Source of the DNA: an uncultured bacterium
Lineage (GTDB): Bacteria > Bacteroidota > Bacteroidia > Chitinophagales > Chitinophagaceae
Assembly (NCBI GenBank): GCA_903920455.1
Contig: CAIXLY010000012.1
Span: forward strand, 1 to 35,013
Direction: 5' to 3'
DNA: 35,013 nt
Shown: positions 8,996-19,057 of the stretch, one piece after another
Layout of the letters: the number at the start of each line of letters is the position of its first letter
How positions within the stretch are numbered: the first letter of the stretch is position 1
Position numbers and translations under genes: made by a program
Notes under the pieces: model-generated
Database searches by the model: none
Seen by the model: only the letters and a program-made list of their open reading frames with translations
Told to the model about the DNA's origin: nothing

Positions 8996-11900
8996 ATGTC
9001 AGAAAAGGAAAAACTCCTGATTCACTTTAATCAGGAATATAAAAATCTTAACCCAAACCAGAAAGAAGCGGTAGACACGATTGAGGGTCCGGTTATGGTG
9101 ATTGCCGGGCCGGGAACAGGCAAGACACAAATACTTGCAATTCGCATTGGGAAGATATTATTGGAGACCGATACACAACCAGAAAACATATTGTGTATGA
9201 CATACACAGACTCTGGAGCAATATCCATGCGCAAACGATTGGTCAGAATGATTGGGCCTGATGCCTACCGGGTAAATATCCACACTTACCACTCTTTTTG
9301 CAATCAAGTCATTCAAGATAACCTTGCATATTTCGAAAAGAATTCTCTTGATGCAATCTCAGAACTTGAATCAATTGGGCTGATCAGGGAACTTATAGAT
9401 AGGTTTCCTAAAAACAATCCGCTGAAAAGATATCGCAGCGATGTATACTTTGAAACCAAAAATCTCAGGCAACTTTTTAGCACAATCAAAAGAGAGGGAT
9501 GGAAGCCAGCCGACATCTTGAATGCCATCAAAGACTACCTAAACGATCTGCCTAGTCGCGAAGATTTTGTGTACAAAAAGAAATATAAACAGTTTAATGC
9601 AGGCGACCTGAAAGCTGAGAAATTCAATGAGGAAAAAGAAAAGATGGCAAAGCTTGAGGCTGCTGTAAATGAGTTTGAAAAGTACCAACAGATGATGAAG
9701 GATAGAAGGCGGTACGATTTTGACGACATGATAAATTGGGTCATCAATGCATTTAGAGATAGCCCGTCGCTGCTCGCAAAATATCAGGAACAATATCAAT
9801 ATGTTTTGGTTGATGAGTACCAAGATACGAGCGGAACACAAAACACATTGGTTGAAATGCTGATCAGCTATTGGGATCAGCCAAATGTGTTTGTGGTCGG
9901 AGATGATGATCAATCTATTTTCAGATTTCAAGGAGCGAATGTTGAAAATATGCTGGTCTTTAGAAAGAAGTTTTCAGATATCAAAACAATCATGCTCACT
10001 GAAAACTATCGATCAATTCAACCCATTCTTGATATTTCAAAAACACTGATTGATAAAAATGAGGAAAGACTAATTAATCATATTGAGGGACTAACCAAAA
10101 CACTTACTGCTGAAAAGCAAGAATTAAAAAAAATTCATATCGCTCCTGTCATAAATGCCTGGAGGACAGCAAGAGAAGAAATGATTGGCATTGTCAAAAG
10201 CATTGAAGAGTTAGTTGGAGAAGGAATTGAGCCAAAGAGAATTGCAGTCATCTATAAAGAAAATAAATATGGGGAAGAGATTGCCGAATTTCTGAAATGT
10301 AGAAATATACCCTACTATAGCAAACGAAACCTAAACCTCCTCAACATCCCTCTCATTAAAAAAATCATCCGTGTATTTGAATACATTGATGCGGAGTTGG
10401 ATACGCCGTTCAGTGGAGATGAAATGCTTTTTGAAATTCTCCACTATGATTGGCTCAATATTAGGCCACTGGAAATTGCAAAATTAAGTATTGAAAACAC
10501 TGAACGGAGATACAAGAAAGAGGTATCAGGGTTTAGAAGAATTATCGATAGCAAAACTAATTCACCAGCACCAAGTTTATTTGATCTAGGGATTTCATCA
10601 GAACTGGCTGCTGCTGGCGCCCTTGTTGAAGAACTTATTGGTTCAGTTCAAAACGTCACACTCCAGCAATTGCTGGAAAAAATAATACACAAAACTGGTA
10701 TGCTTGGCATTGTCATGCAATCAGACGATAACCATTGGCAGCTTCAGATACTAACAGCTTTTTTTGATTTTGTAAAAGAAGAAACAAAAAAAGATCCTTC
10801 TCTTTCGCTCAATAAATTCATACGGCTGATTCAAATGATGAGAAAAGAAGAAATCTCACTTCCCATTGTTCAAGTCGGTGGCAGCGAAAAGGGGGTTAAC
10901 CTACTTACGGCACATGGCGCAAAGGGGCTTGAGTTTGAACATGTATTTATTGCTGGATGCAATGCTTCCTATTGGGAATCGAAGAAGTCAAATAACAGAG
11001 GCTACAAGCTTCCGGATACCTTATTTATTTCGAGTCCGAATTCAACTTCACATGAAGAACTAAGAAGACTTTTCTATGTGGCATTAACAAGAGCAGAGAA
11101 GCATCTAATTCTTTCATACGCAAAATTGAAGGACGAAGGCAAGGATCTTGAACCCAGTATGTTTCTTGAAGAGATCAAGTATGCCGATCACATCAAAGAA
11201 CAAAGCCCTATACCTGATGAAGAAGTAATATCAGCATTTTCAATGGTGAGAATTGTATCCTCTCAGTTGCCAGTGATCGAAAAAATGGATTCGGATATTA
11301 TTGATAAGGCATTAGATAAATTTTCGATGAATGTTACTGCATTAAATAATTATCTGAATTGTCCACTTGAATTCTATTTTCGAAACCTCATCCGAATTCC
11401 TTCACCAAAAAGTGAAACGCTTGAATTTGGATCAGCTGTTCACCACGCACTTGAATCTTTTTTCAATAAAATGAAAGAAGATCCAAATAAAAATTTCCCA
11501 ACAAAAGAGAATTTGATAGATGACTTCATAAACTATATTTATCGTCACAGGGAAAGTTTTACAAAAGAAGAGCTAGATAGGCGCCTTGAGTATGGAAAAG
11601 AATTACTAGATAAATACTATGAAAAAAAGATAAGCTCCTTTTCCAAAATCGTTTCTGTAGAACGCAATATTCGAAATATCTTGATTGATGGAATTCCACT
11701 AAAGGGAAAAATTGACAAAATGGAGTTTGATGGGCACCAAGTAAATGTGGTTGATTATAAAACCGGGAACCCTGATAACGCAAAAGAAAAACTTAAAACC
11801 CCATCGGAAGAACTTCCATTTGGTGGCGACTATTGGAGACAAGCAGTATTTTATAAGCTTCTGGTAGACAATAGTGAACAAGGCAAATATCAAGTGATGA

Positions 11901-12127
11901 GTACTGAGTTCGATTTTGTTGAGCCAAACTCAAAAAAAGAAATACGCTCAATTAAGGTTCCTATATCAAGAGAGGATACAGAAATAGTAAAGGGACAAAT
12001 CAAGTTCGCCTGGGAAAAGATCCAAGCCCGTGATTTTTATACCGGCTGCGGAAAAGAAGATTGTCATTGGTGCAATTTTGTTAGAACAAATAAATTAGAT
12101 CAGCAAGCAATAGAGGAAGAGCAATAA
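8996..12127 (+). CDS. UvrD/Rep-family helicase fused to a RecB/AddB-like nuclease
   Basis: A 1043-aa superfamily 1A helicase. Motifs: Walker A AGPGTGKT (about 37-44), DEYQDTS (about 273), GDDDQSIFRFQGAN (about 302-315), ENYRS (about 337), LLTAHGAKGLEFEHV (about 635-648) and RLFYVALTRAEKH (about 690-702). From about residue 780 a PD-(D/E)xK nuclease domain follows: LNCPLEFYF, FGSAVHHALE, GKIDKMEF and VVDYKTG. Four cysteines flank it, one in LNCP (about 788) and three in CGKEDCHWC (about 1018-1026), which suggests an iron-sulphur staple as in AddB and Cas4-type nucleases. It probably unwinds and trims DNA during repair. It is much longer than plain UvrD/PcrA (about 720 aa). No partner AddA/RecB gene lies beside it. 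Confidence 0.88.
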   Translation: MSEKEKLLIHFNQEYKNLNPNQKEAVDTIEGPVMVIAGPGTGKTQILAIRIGKILLETDTQPENILCMTYTDSGAISMRKRLVRMIGPDAYRVNIHTYHSFCNQVIQDNLAYFEKNSLDAISELESIGLIRELIDRFPKNNPLKRYRSDVYFETKNLRQLFSTIKREGWKPADILNAIKDYLNDLPSREDFVYKKKYKQFNAGDLKAEKFNEEKEKMAKLEAAVNEFEKYQQMMKDRRRYDFDDMINWVINAFRDSPSLLAKYQEQYQYVLVDEYQDTSGTQNTLVEMLISYWDQPNVFVVGDDDQSIFRFQGANVENMLVFRKKFSDIKTIMLTENYRSIQPILDISKTLIDKNEERLINHIEGLTKTLTAEKQELKKIHIAPVINAWRTAREEMIGIVKSIEELVGEGIEPKRIAVIYKENKYGEEIAEFLKCRNIPYYSKRNLNLLNIPLIKKIIRVFEYIDAELDTPFSGDEMLFEILHYDWLNIRPLEIAKLSIENTERRYKKEVSGFRRIIDSKTNSPAPSLFDLGISSELAAAGALVEELIGSVQNVTLQQLLEKIIHKTGMLGIVMQSDDNHWQLQILTAFFDFVKEETKKDPSLSLNKFIRLIQMMRKEEISLPIVQVGGSEKGVNLLTAHGAKGLEFEHVFIAGCNASYWESKKSNNRGYKLPDTLFISSPNSTSHEELRRLFYVALTRAEKHLILSYAKLKDEGKDLEPSMFLEEIKYADHIKEQSPIPDEEVISAFSMVRIVSSQLPVIEKMDSDIIDKALDKFSMNVTALNNYLNCPLEFYFRNLIRIPSPKSETLEFGSAVHHALESFFNKMKEDPNKNFPTKENLIDDFINYIYRHRESFTKEELDRRLEYGKELLDKYYEKKISSFSKIVSVERNIRNILIDGIPLKGKIDKMEFDGHQVNVVDYKTGNPDNAKEKLKTPSEELPFGGDYWRQAVFYKLLVDNSEQGKYQVMSTEFDFVEPNSKKEIRSIKVPISREDTEIVKGQIKFAWEKIQARDFYTGCGKEDCHWCNFVRTNKLDQQAIEEEQ

Positions 12128-12193
12128 ACATTCCGATTTACCATAGTTAACTGCCAATTGGAACAAGCAGAATGTGTTAACTTCGTTACAAGA

Positions 12194-13615
12194 ATGAAAA
12201 TTTTTAAGCTTAAACGTTTATTTATCGGCGCAATTTCGTTGATTATTTCATCGTTAATGCTTCTAGGCTGTGGGCAACAAATACCCCCGACTGGCGGGCC
12301 AAAAGACTCATTGCCTCCAAGGCTCATTACGGCAATACCGGCCTATGGGGCAAAGAACTTCAAATCGGATCGAATTGTATTGGTATTTGATGAGTACATC
12401 TCATTGGATAATCCATTTGAAAAACTTGCGTATTCACCCACTCCTAAAGTAAATCCCCTGGCAGAAGGTAAACTCAAAACAGTTACCATTAAAATAAAAG
12501 ACACTCTTGACGAGAATACAACCTACAGCATAGATTTTGGCAGCTCGATTGTAGACATCAATGAAAAAAATCCCTTGCGAAACTTTTACTATACTTTTTC
12601 TACTGGCGCATACTTAGATTCAGCCTTTATTACCGGGCAAATTTTAATTGCAGAAACAGGAAAAATAGACAGCACCATGATTGCTGTACTCCATGATAAG
12701 CTGGATGACTCTGCAGTAGCAAAAGAAAAACCCAGATATTATGCAAAACTGAAGGGTGATGGCAGTTTTATTTTTAGAAATCTACGCCCAGGCAAGTACA
12801 ATATCTTTGGCATTAAAGATGTGGATGGTGGGAAAAAATATGATCAGTCCAGTGAGCTCATCAGCTTTCTTGACAGTGCCATTGAAATTGGCATTGACAC
12901 CGCTGTAACGCTCTATGCATTTGAGGGGATAAGCGAAACCCTTCCTGTGACAAAGCCTTCGAAACCAAAGGTGGCTGGAGAAAAAAAGAAGGAAGAGGAT
13001 AAGCGTCTAAAATTTGGCAATACCCTGGAAGCAGGCAAACAGGATATCCTTAGTCCACTTGTACTATCATCTGATCATCCCTTAAAAGACTTAGATTCCA
13101 ACAAGATCAAGTTAACAGATAATGAGTTTAAGCCTGTCCCAGGAGTTAAAATTGAACAAGATTCAACTGGGAAAAAACTAATCATCAATTATGCTTGGCC
13201 TGAAAATACCGCCTTCAAGCTCATCCTTGAAAAAGATCTTGCAACTGACACACTAGATAACAAATACATCAAAACCGATACCATTAGCTTTACCTCCAAA
13301 AAAGAAACAGACTACGGCAGCATAGACATCCGAATTGACGAAATTGACAGTTCTAAACACCCAGTTTTACTGATTGTTAAGGAAAATAAAATCGTTTTTA
13401 AACAAAAAATTAAGCTGCCTCGCTATCAGATTAAACTGTTCAATCCTGGAGAATATCAATTGAGGATGCTCTATGATAACAATGAAAATGGCCAATGGGA
13501 CACAGGAGATTATTGGAAAAAAAATCAGCCCGAAAAGGTTGTTTCTCGAAAACAACCCTTCCTCATCAAGGCAAACTGGGACAATGAGTTGAGGATAGCT
13601 TCCAAAGACTTTTAG
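12194..13615 (+). CDS. Ig-like (Big_5) domain lipoprotein
   Basis: A 473-aa predicted lipoprotein. The ATG at 12194 places a short basic N-terminus before a hydrophobic helix and lipobox LLGC. An in-frame upstream TTG at 12158 would put the signal peptide too far inside. The mature start CGQQIPPTGGPKDSLPP is followed by PPRLITAIPAYGAKNF and IVLVFDEYI, the signature of the Big_5 Ig-like domain common in Bacteroidota. The rest is beta-rich, including an FRNLRPGKYNIFGIKDVDG carboxypeptidase-regulatory-like stretch and a C-terminal YDNNENGQWDTGDYW module. The role is unknown; it is likely anchored in the outer or inner membrane. It begins 66 nt after the helicase and may be cotranscribed. Confidence 0.82.
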   Translation: MKIFKLKRLFIGAISLIISSLMLLGCGQQIPPTGGPKDSLPPRLITAIPAYGAKNFKSDRIVLVFDEYISLDNPFEKLAYSPTPKVNPLAEGKLKTVTIKIKDTLDENTTYSIDFGSSIVDINEKNPLRNFYYTFSTGAYLDSAFITGQILIAETGKIDSTMIAVLHDKLDDSAVAKEKPRYYAKLKGDGSFIFRNLRPGKYNIFGIKDVDGGKKYDQSSELISFLDSAIEIGIDTAVTLYAFEGISETLPVTKPSKPKVAGEKKKEEDKRLKFGNTLEAGKQDILSPLVLSSDHPLKDLDSNKIKLTDNEFKPVPGVKIEQDSTGKKLIINYAWPENTAFKLILEKDLATDTLDNKYIKTDTISFTSKKETDYGSIDIRIDEIDSSKHPVLLIVKENKIVFKQKIKLPRYQIKLFNPGEYQLRMLYDNNENGQWDTGDYWKKNQPEKVVSRKQPFLIKANWDNELRIASKDF

Positions 13616-13658
13616 CCCAGCGACCCTAGATTAAAAATCTAAAAAACCCTCGTCGATA

Positions 13659-13690
13659 TTGCAATAGTGCATTAACCCTTAGTACCTTTG
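13659..13690 (+). promoter_or_regulatory. Candidate recR promoter ending 3 nt before the start codon
   Basis: TTG (13659-13661), 21 nt, TACCTTTG (13683-13690), then GAT-ATG... with the recR ATG at 13694. The two boxes match the Bacteroidota consensus with near-ideal spacing. Transcription would begin at or within a few bases of the start codon, implying a leaderless message. Confidence 0.5.
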
Positions 13691-13693
13691 GAT

Positions 13694-14308
13694 ATGCACC
13701 TCTCCTCCCAACTTCTTGAGTCGGCCGTTAAGGAATTCTCCCGCCTGCCAGGCATTGGGAAAAAGACTGCACTTAGGTTGGTGCTTCATCTGTTGCGACA
13801 AGAAAATAGCGACGTGCAGCAGTTCAGTGACACGATTTCAAGAATGAAAACAGAAATAAAATTCTGTAAAACCTGCTTCAATATTTCAGACCACGAACTA
13901 TGCGCCATTTGCAGCAACACCGGAAGAAAAAAAGAAATGATCTGTGTTGTTGAAAATATTAGAGATGTGATTGCAATTGAATCGACAGATCAATACAATG
14001 GCACCTATCATGTGCTTGGAGGTATTATATCTCCCTTGGATGGAATAGGACCAGATCAACTCACCATCGACGCCTTGGTAAGCCGAGTGGCCTTAGAAAA
14101 ATCTAAAGAGATTGTATTTGCACTTAACCCGACCATTCAGGGCGATACAACGATATATTATATCCGTAAAAAACTCAACGACCAAACGATTCGATTTACC
14201 ACCATTGCAAGAGGTATCTCCTTTGGTGGCGAACTGGAATATGCAGATGAAATGACCCTGGCTAAAAGCATCCGAAACAGGCTTCCTGTAGACAGTTATA
14301 TTCAGTAG
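13694..14308 (+). CDS. recR: Recombination protein RecR
   Basis: A 204-aa protein, the usual RecR length, beginning MHLSSQLLESAVKEFSRLPG. It has the N-terminal helix-hairpin-helix (LPGIGKKTALRLVLHLL), a zinc finger with four Cys (FCKTCFNIS and LCAIC), then a Toprim domain (ICVVENIRDVIAIE) and YHVLGGIISPLDGIGPD. RecR works with RecF/RecO to load RecA on gapped DNA. An in-frame TTG two codons upstream belongs to the promoter-like TACCTTTG, so the ATG is chosen. Confidence 0.95.
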   Translation: MHLSSQLLESAVKEFSRLPGIGKKTALRLVLHLLRQENSDVQQFSDTISRMKTEIKFCKTCFNISDHELCAICSNTGRKKEMICVVENIRDVIAIESTDQYNGTYHVLGGIISPLDGIGPDQLTIDALVSRVALEKSKEIVFALNPTIQGDTTIYYIRKKLNDQTIRFTTIARGISFGGELEYADEMTLAKSIRNRLPVDSYIQ

Positions 14309-14429
14309 GAAGCAAGGATTACTGCGCTTAAGGCAGCTCAGCTTTTATTATATAGATAAACCATAATATCAACCTCCGCAAACAGTGATCAAAGCCTTTG
14401 CCCCTGTGCCTTTGTCCCTATGTTTTTAT

Positions 14430-14437
14430 TATCTTTG
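14430..14437 (+). promoter_or_regulatory. Candidate -7 element upstream of the split methionine synthase
   Basis: TATCTTTG matches TAnnTTTG and lies 17 nt before the ATG at 14455. The nearest TTTG (14411-14414) is only 15 nt upstream, shorter than usual. No cobalamin or SAM riboswitch was recognised in the 146 nt after recR; the region contains GCCTTTG-type words only. Confidence 0.35.
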
Positions 14438-14454
14438 CAGCTCTGAAACCAAGC

Positions 14455-15498
14455 ATGAAAGACATTTATACAGCACTCAAAGAAAGGATTCTTATTATCG
14501 ATGGCGCAATGGGCACCATGATACAACGTTATAAGCTGTCGGAAGCGGATTATAGAGGAACTCGATTTGCAGATTGGGGCTCCGACCTCAAAGGGAATAA
14601 CGACCTCCTCTGTCTAACACAGCCCGAAATAATTAAAGATATTCACCTCCAATACCTAGAGGCAGGAGCTGATATCATTGAGACCAACACCTTTAATGCA
14701 CAGGCAGTTTCAATGGCAGATTATAACATGAGCGAACATGCTTACGAGATCAATGTTGCCGCGGCACACTGTGCGAACCAAGCCGTTAGGGAATTTCTCG
14801 AAAAACATCCAGAGAAAAAAGATCAGGGCGGACCCTATGTAGCTGGAGCCATTGGTCCAATGAACAAAACACTCTCCCTCTCACCCGATGTAAATAATCC
14901 TGGGTTCAGGGGAATCAGTTTTGATGAAGTGGCAGATGCCTATTACGAACAAGTAAAAGGACTGATAGAAGGGGGGATAGACTTAATCCTAATAGAAACC
15001 ATCTTTGATACCCTGAACGCAAAGGCTGCCATCTTTGCCATCAAGAAGTTTTTCCGTGATCATAAAATGAAAGAGCTGCCACTTATGATTAGTGGCACAA
15101 TTACTGATGCATCTGGCAGAACCTTAAGCGGACAAACATTAGAGGCATTTTATACTAGCATTGCACATGCGAACCCTTTGAGCGTAGGACTAAATTGTGC
15201 ACTTGGTGCAAATCAAATGCGCGGACATATTGAAGAGCTCTCTCAAATAGCATCATGCTACACTTCAGCTTATCCAAATGCCGGCCTACCTAATGCGATG
15301 GGAGAATATGACGAAGAGCCTGCTGAAACAGCACACTTCATCGAAGAATGGGCCCAGCAGGGTTTTGTGAATATCGTAGGGGGGTGCTGTGGAACCACTC
15401 CAGATCATATTAAACACATTGCTGATCATGTAAGAAAAATACAACCAAGACAATTGCCTGTGGTGGAAACATCGCTTACAGAAGAAGGAAACAATTAA
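14455..15498 (+). CDS. Methionine synthase, homocysteine methyltransferase module (split MetH part 1)
   Basis: This 347-aa protein corresponds to the first module of MetH, the zinc-dependent homocysteine S-methyltransferase barrel. It begins [20 protein letters not shown] with GAMGTMIQ, and the zinc ligands are visible as C248 (GLNCALG) and C311/C312 (GGCCGTTP). It would transfer the methyl group of methylcobalamin, held by the next protein, to homocysteine. Its stop is followed after 2 nt by the ATG of part 2, so the two are surely cotranscribed and translationally coupled. The ATG at 14455 fits family N-termini; an in-frame upstream TTG would add an unrelated hydrophobic stretch. The product could also serve other methyl donors, but context makes MetH far likelier. 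Confidence 0.92.
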   Translation: MKDIYTALKERILIIDGAMGTMIQRYKLSEADYRGTRFADWGSDLKGNNDLLCLTQPEIIKDIHLQYLEAGADIIETNTFNAQAVSMADYNMSEHAYEINVAAAHCANQAVREFLEKHPEKKDQGGPYVAGAIGPMNKTLSLSPDVNNPGFRGISFDEVADAYYEQVKGLIEGGIDLILIETIFDTLNAKAAIFAIKKFFRDHKMKELPLMISGTITDASGRTLSGQTLEAFYTSIAHANPLSVGLNCALGANQMRGHIEELSQIASCYTSAYPNAGLPNAMGEYDEEPAETAHFIEEWAQQGFVNIVGGCCGTTPDHIKHIADHVRKIQPRQLPVVETSLTEEGNN

Positions 15499-15500
15499 TA

Positions 15501-18182
15501 ATGCAAAAAAAAGTACACATCAAGCCATATATGCGGTTGTCTGGACTGGAGCCATTGGTGATCAGACCGGAAACCAATTTTGTGAATGTTGGGGAAAGAA
15601 CAAACGTAACAGGCTCTAAAAAATTTGCCCGCTTAATCAGAGAAGAATTATATGAGGAGGCACTAAGTATAGCAAGGCAACAAGTTGAGAGTGGTGCGCA
15701 GATACTGGACGTGAATATGGATGATGCGCTGCTTGACGGAAAAAAAGAAATGGTTATTTACCTGAACCTCCTCCAAAGTGAGCCAGATATTGCCCGCATA
15801 CCAATCATGATAGACTCTTCAAAGTTCTCTATCATTGAAGCGGGGCTGAAATGTGTCCAAGGAAAATGTATAGTCAACTCCATCTCACTAAAAGAAGGCG
15901 AACAAAAGTTTATAGAACAAGCTATTATTTGCAGAAGCTTTGGGGCAGCGGTTGTTGTCATGGCATTTGATGAAAACGGACAAGCAGACACCCTTGAAAA
16001 AAGAGTTAAAATAGGGGAGCGCGCCTATGACATCCTAACAAAAACCGTAGGCTTTCCTCCTTCAGATATTATATTTGACTTAAACGTATTTGCAGTAGCA
16101 ACCGGACTTGAAGAGCATAACAATTATGCAGTTGATTTTATAGAAGCTACTCGGGTATTAAAGGCAAAATATCCACTAATAAAAATTTCAGGAGGGGTAA
16201 GCAACCTATCATTTTCTTTCCGTGGCAACGAGCATGTTAGAGAGGCCATGCACTCTGTATTTCTGTACCACGCTATCAAAGCCGGTATGGATATGGGCAT
16301 TGTAAATGCAGGGCAGCTGGTCATCTACGATGAAATTGACCAAACACTAAGGCAACTTTGTGAAGACGTTATATTGAATCGGAATAATGACGAAAATCAA
16401 GCAACAGAAAATTTAATTCAGTTCGCTGAAACCGTCAGGGCTAAAGGTAAGGTTCAAGAAAAAAATGAGGTTTGGAGAGAAAATACAGTAGAAGAAAGAA
16501 TCAAGCATGCGCTTATCAATGGGATTACAGAATATATTGAAATTGATACAGAAGAGGCACGACTAAATTATCCTAAGCCAATTGATGTAATTGAAGGCCC
16601 ATTGATGGATGGCATGAATGTGGTAGGAGATTTATTTGGAGTAGGAAAAATGTTCCTGCCTCAGGTTGTAAAAAGTGCGCGCGTGATGAAAAAAAGCGTT
16701 GCCATACTTACCCCGTATATCGAAGCTGAAAAACAAAAGGCATCATCTGCAGGTAAGATTTTGCTGGCGACGGTTAAAGGAGATGTTCATGACATTGGCA
16801 AAAATATAGTAGGCGTTGTGCTTGGCTGCAATGGATATGAAATCATTGACCTCGGGGTTATGGTGTCAACAGATAGAATTCTGGACGAAGCCCAAAAACA
16901 TGGTGCAGATATTGTTGGACTAAGCGGATTGATTACGCCTTCGTTAGATGAGATGGTTCACGTGGCGTCAGAGATGAAACGCAGAGGCATGAAACAACCC
17001 CTGTTGATTGGCGGAGCAACTACATCCCGCATGCACACTGCACTAAAAATTGCCCCTCAATATCCAGAGGGTGTAGTACACGTGCTGGATGCTTCAAGAA
17101 GTGTTTCAGTTGCAGGCGCTATGCTTAATAATAATAAAAAAGATTTTTTAGGTGCAATCGATACTGAATATGATAAACTCAGAATAGAATTTGCTAATAA
17201 AAAAACGAGCAAAGAGTTCTTAACGTATGCCAAGGCAGTTGAAAACAAGATGCATATTGATTGGGAAACTGCACCACTCCCAACTCCAACCTTTACTGGC
17301 AAAAAGATAATTGAAGAAATTGAATTAGGCGCACTCATACCTTACATTGACTGGACCCCCTTTTTTATTGCTTGGGAAATGCACGGCAAGTTTCCCGGAA
17401 TTCTAAAAGACGAGAAGATAGGAGTTGAAGCTACAAAGTTATATGATGATGCGAATAAGATGCTGGAAGAAATTGTTGCAGAAAAATGGCTGCAGCCGAA
17501 AGCCGTCCTTGGATTCTGGCCAGCAAACAGCGATGATAAAGATACTGTGACGTTATTGGATACAGAGAATCATGAAGAGATTGAATTGCAATTTCTTAGA
17601 CAGCAAATGAAAAAAGCAAGTGGCCAGCCCAATCTATCATTGGCAGACTTCATCGCACCCGCAAGGGCTTCGAAGCAAGACCATCTTGGTGCATTTGCCG
17701 TAACAATTCAAGGAATCGAAAAACATATTGAGCGCTTCGAAGCAGAACATGATGACTATAAAAAAATTATGTTGCAGGCCTTGGCAGATCGCTTGGCCGA
17801 AGCACTAGCTGAATATGTACACATGAAAGTGAGAACAGAATATTGGGGATACGATAAGCACGAATCCCTCTCAAACGAAGACATGATAAAGGAATCCTAT
17901 GTCGGGATAAGACCTGCGCCGGGATATCCTGCTTGTCCAGATCATACCGAAAAAAATAAATTATTTCACCTCCTCGATGTCACAAGACTCACTGGCATTG
18001 AATTGACTGAATCCCTTGCAATGTATCCTGCTTCTTCCGTTTGCGGCTGGTACTTCTCAAATTCTGAGTCGAAATATTTTGGAGTTGGAAAAATCAGCAA
18101 CGACCAGTTGTATGACTACGCTGAGCGAAAGAAAATAAGTAAGGAAGAAGCAGAACGATGGCTAAGCCCAGTATTAGACTAA
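15501..18182 (+). CDS. metH: Methionine synthase, folate/cobalamin/activation modules (split MetH part 2)
   Basis: 893 aa covering the remaining MetH modules in order. First is a pterin-binding barrel ([30 protein letters not shown]). A cobalamin cap region follows, then the Rossmann B12 domain with D428-V-H430-D-I-G433 supplying the cobalt-binding histidine and an [11 protein letters not shown] motif. Last is the reactivation domain with the S-adenosylmethionine signature [15 protein letters not shown] near residue 804. Together with part 1 it totals 1240 residues, close to single-chain MetH. It is read in a different frame from part 1 and has its own ATG. It takes the methyl group from methyltetrahydrofolate and passes it through cobalamin. 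Confidence 0.95.
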   Translation: MQKKVHIKPYMRLSGLEPLVIRPETNFVNVGERTNVTGSKKFARLIREELYEEALSIARQQVESGAQILDVNMDDALLDGKKEMVIYLNLLQSEPDIARIPIMIDSSKFSIIEAGLKCVQGKCIVNSISLKEGEQKFIEQAIICRSFGAAVVVMAFDENGQADTLEKRVKIGERAYDILTKTVGFPPSDIIFDLNVFAVATGLEEHNNYAVDFIEATRVLKAKYPLIKISGGVSNLSFSFRGNEHVREAMHSVFLYHAIKAGMDMGIVNAGQLVIYDEIDQTLRQLCEDVILNRNNDENQATENLIQFAETVRAKGKVQEKNEVWRENTVEERIKHALINGITEYIEIDTEEARLNYPKPIDVIEGPLMDGMNVVGDLFGVGKMFLPQVVKSARVMKKSVAILTPYIEAEKQKASSAGKILLATVKGDVHDIGKNIVGVVLGCNGYEIIDLGVMVSTDRILDEAQKHGADIVGLSGLITPSLDEMVHVASEMKRRGMKQPLLIGGATTSRMHTALKIAPQYPEGVVHVLDASRSVSVAGAMLNNNKKDFLGAIDTEYDKLRIEFANKKTSKEFLTYAKAVENKMHIDWETAPLPTPTFTGKKIIEEIELGALIPYIDWTPFFIAWEMHGKFPGILKDEKIGVEATKLYDDANKMLEEIVAEKWLQPKAVLGFWPANSDDKDTVTLLDTENHEEIELQFLRQQMKKASGQPNLSLADFIAPARASKQDHLGAFAVTIQGIEKHIERFEAEHDDYKKIMLQALADRLAEALAEYVHMKVRTEYWGYDKHESLSNEDMIKESYVGIRPAPGYPACPDHTEKNKLFHLLDVTRLTGIELTESLAMYPASSVCGWYFSNSESKYFGVGKISNDQLYDYAERKKISKEEAERWLSPVLD

Positions 18183-18283
18183 AGAAAAGATGCTGCAACC
18201 AAAGTTCATTGTGAAATAATTTCAATATTATTATTATTAATATTTACATGTCATTGGTATCGCTCACTAACTAACCTCTTCTT

Positions 18284-19054
18284 ATGCGCATCATATCCTA
18301 TAACGTAAATGGCATTAGAGCAGCAATTAAGAAGGGCTTTATAGAATGGTTAAAAACCAATCCAGCAGATATTATTTGCATTCAGGAAACTAAGGCAACA
18401 AAAGAAGATGTTGATGTTTCTGAAATTCAAGAGCTTGGATATCATGACTATTGGTTCAGTGCAAGCTCAAAAAAAGGCTATAGCGGCGTAGCCGTTTTTA
18501 CAAAAATCAAACCCGATAAAGTTATTACTGGCAATGGGCATGCCCAAAGTGATGATGAAGGAAGGGTCTTACAGCTTGAGTTTGGAGACATTCTACTGAT
18601 TAATGCATATTTCCCTTCTGGAACATCGGGAGAAGAGAGGCAATCATTCAAAATGAAGTGGCTGGAGGAGTTGATTCCCTATCTCAAAAAAGTGAAGAAA
18701 AAATATAGGGGATTGATCCTTTGTGGCGACTATAATATTGCACATCATGAAATTGACATCCATGATCCTAAAGGAAATAAAAAATCAACAGGATTTTTAC
18801 CAGAAGAAAGAGCGTGGATGGACAAGTTTTTTGAATCTGGCTGGATAGATACCTTCAGAACCATACATCAAGAACCACACAGATACTCTTGGTGGAGCCA
18901 GCGTTTCCCTAGTGTTAGGCTAAATAACAAAGGATGGCGAATTGACTACATCAATGTTACAGACAGCCTAAAAAACAGTATTCTGGATGCAGAAATCTTT
19001 CCCGAGGTGAAACATAGCGATCATTGTCCTGTTTACCTTGAACTGAAAAAATAA
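18284..19054 (+). CDS. xth: Exodeoxyribonuclease III (Xth/ExoA family)
   Basis: A 256-aa endonuclease/exonuclease/phosphatase-fold protein of normal length. Family motifs are the N-terminal IISYNVNGIRAA, IICIQETKA (metal-binding Glu), GYSGVAVF, LINAYFPSG, LILCGDYNIAHHEIDI (catalytic Asp and Asn), GWRIDYINVT and KHSDHCPV (catalytic Asp-His). It cleaves at abasic sites and trims 3' ends in base-excision repair. It stands 101 nt after the methionine synthase and is followed after 3 nt by a DUF4286 gene, so the two are likely cotranscribed. Confidence 0.95.
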   Translation: MRIISYNVNGIRAAIKKGFIEWLKTNPADIICIQETKATKEDVDVSEIQELGYHDYWFSASSKKGYSGVAVFTKIKPDKVITGNGHAQSDDEGRVLQLEFGDILLINAYFPSGTSGEERQSFKMKWLEELIPYLKKVKKKYRGLILCGDYNIAHHEIDIHDPKGNKKSTGFLPEERAWMDKFFESGWIDTFRTIHQEPHRYSWWSQRFPSVRLNNKGWRIDYINVTDSLKNSILDAEIFPEVKHSDHCPVYLELKK

Positions 19055-19057
19055 ATC

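Noticed and set aside
13629-13646. TAGATT-AAA-AATCTA hairpin after the Ig-like lipoprotein as a terminator
   Set aside because: The stem is 6 bp of mainly A-T pairs and lacks a T-run on the plus strand; too weak to list.
14309-14454. Cobalamin or SAM riboswitch before the methionine synthase genes
   Set aside because: I could not find a B12-box-like or SAM-riboswitch core in these 146 nt, and the -7 box lies too close to the ATG to leave room for one.
15490-15503. Frameshift or sequencing error splitting metH
   Set aside because: The upstream gene has its own stop, the downstream gene its own ATG 2 nt later, and the break falls exactly at a module boundary with all motifs intact, so a natural split is more likely.
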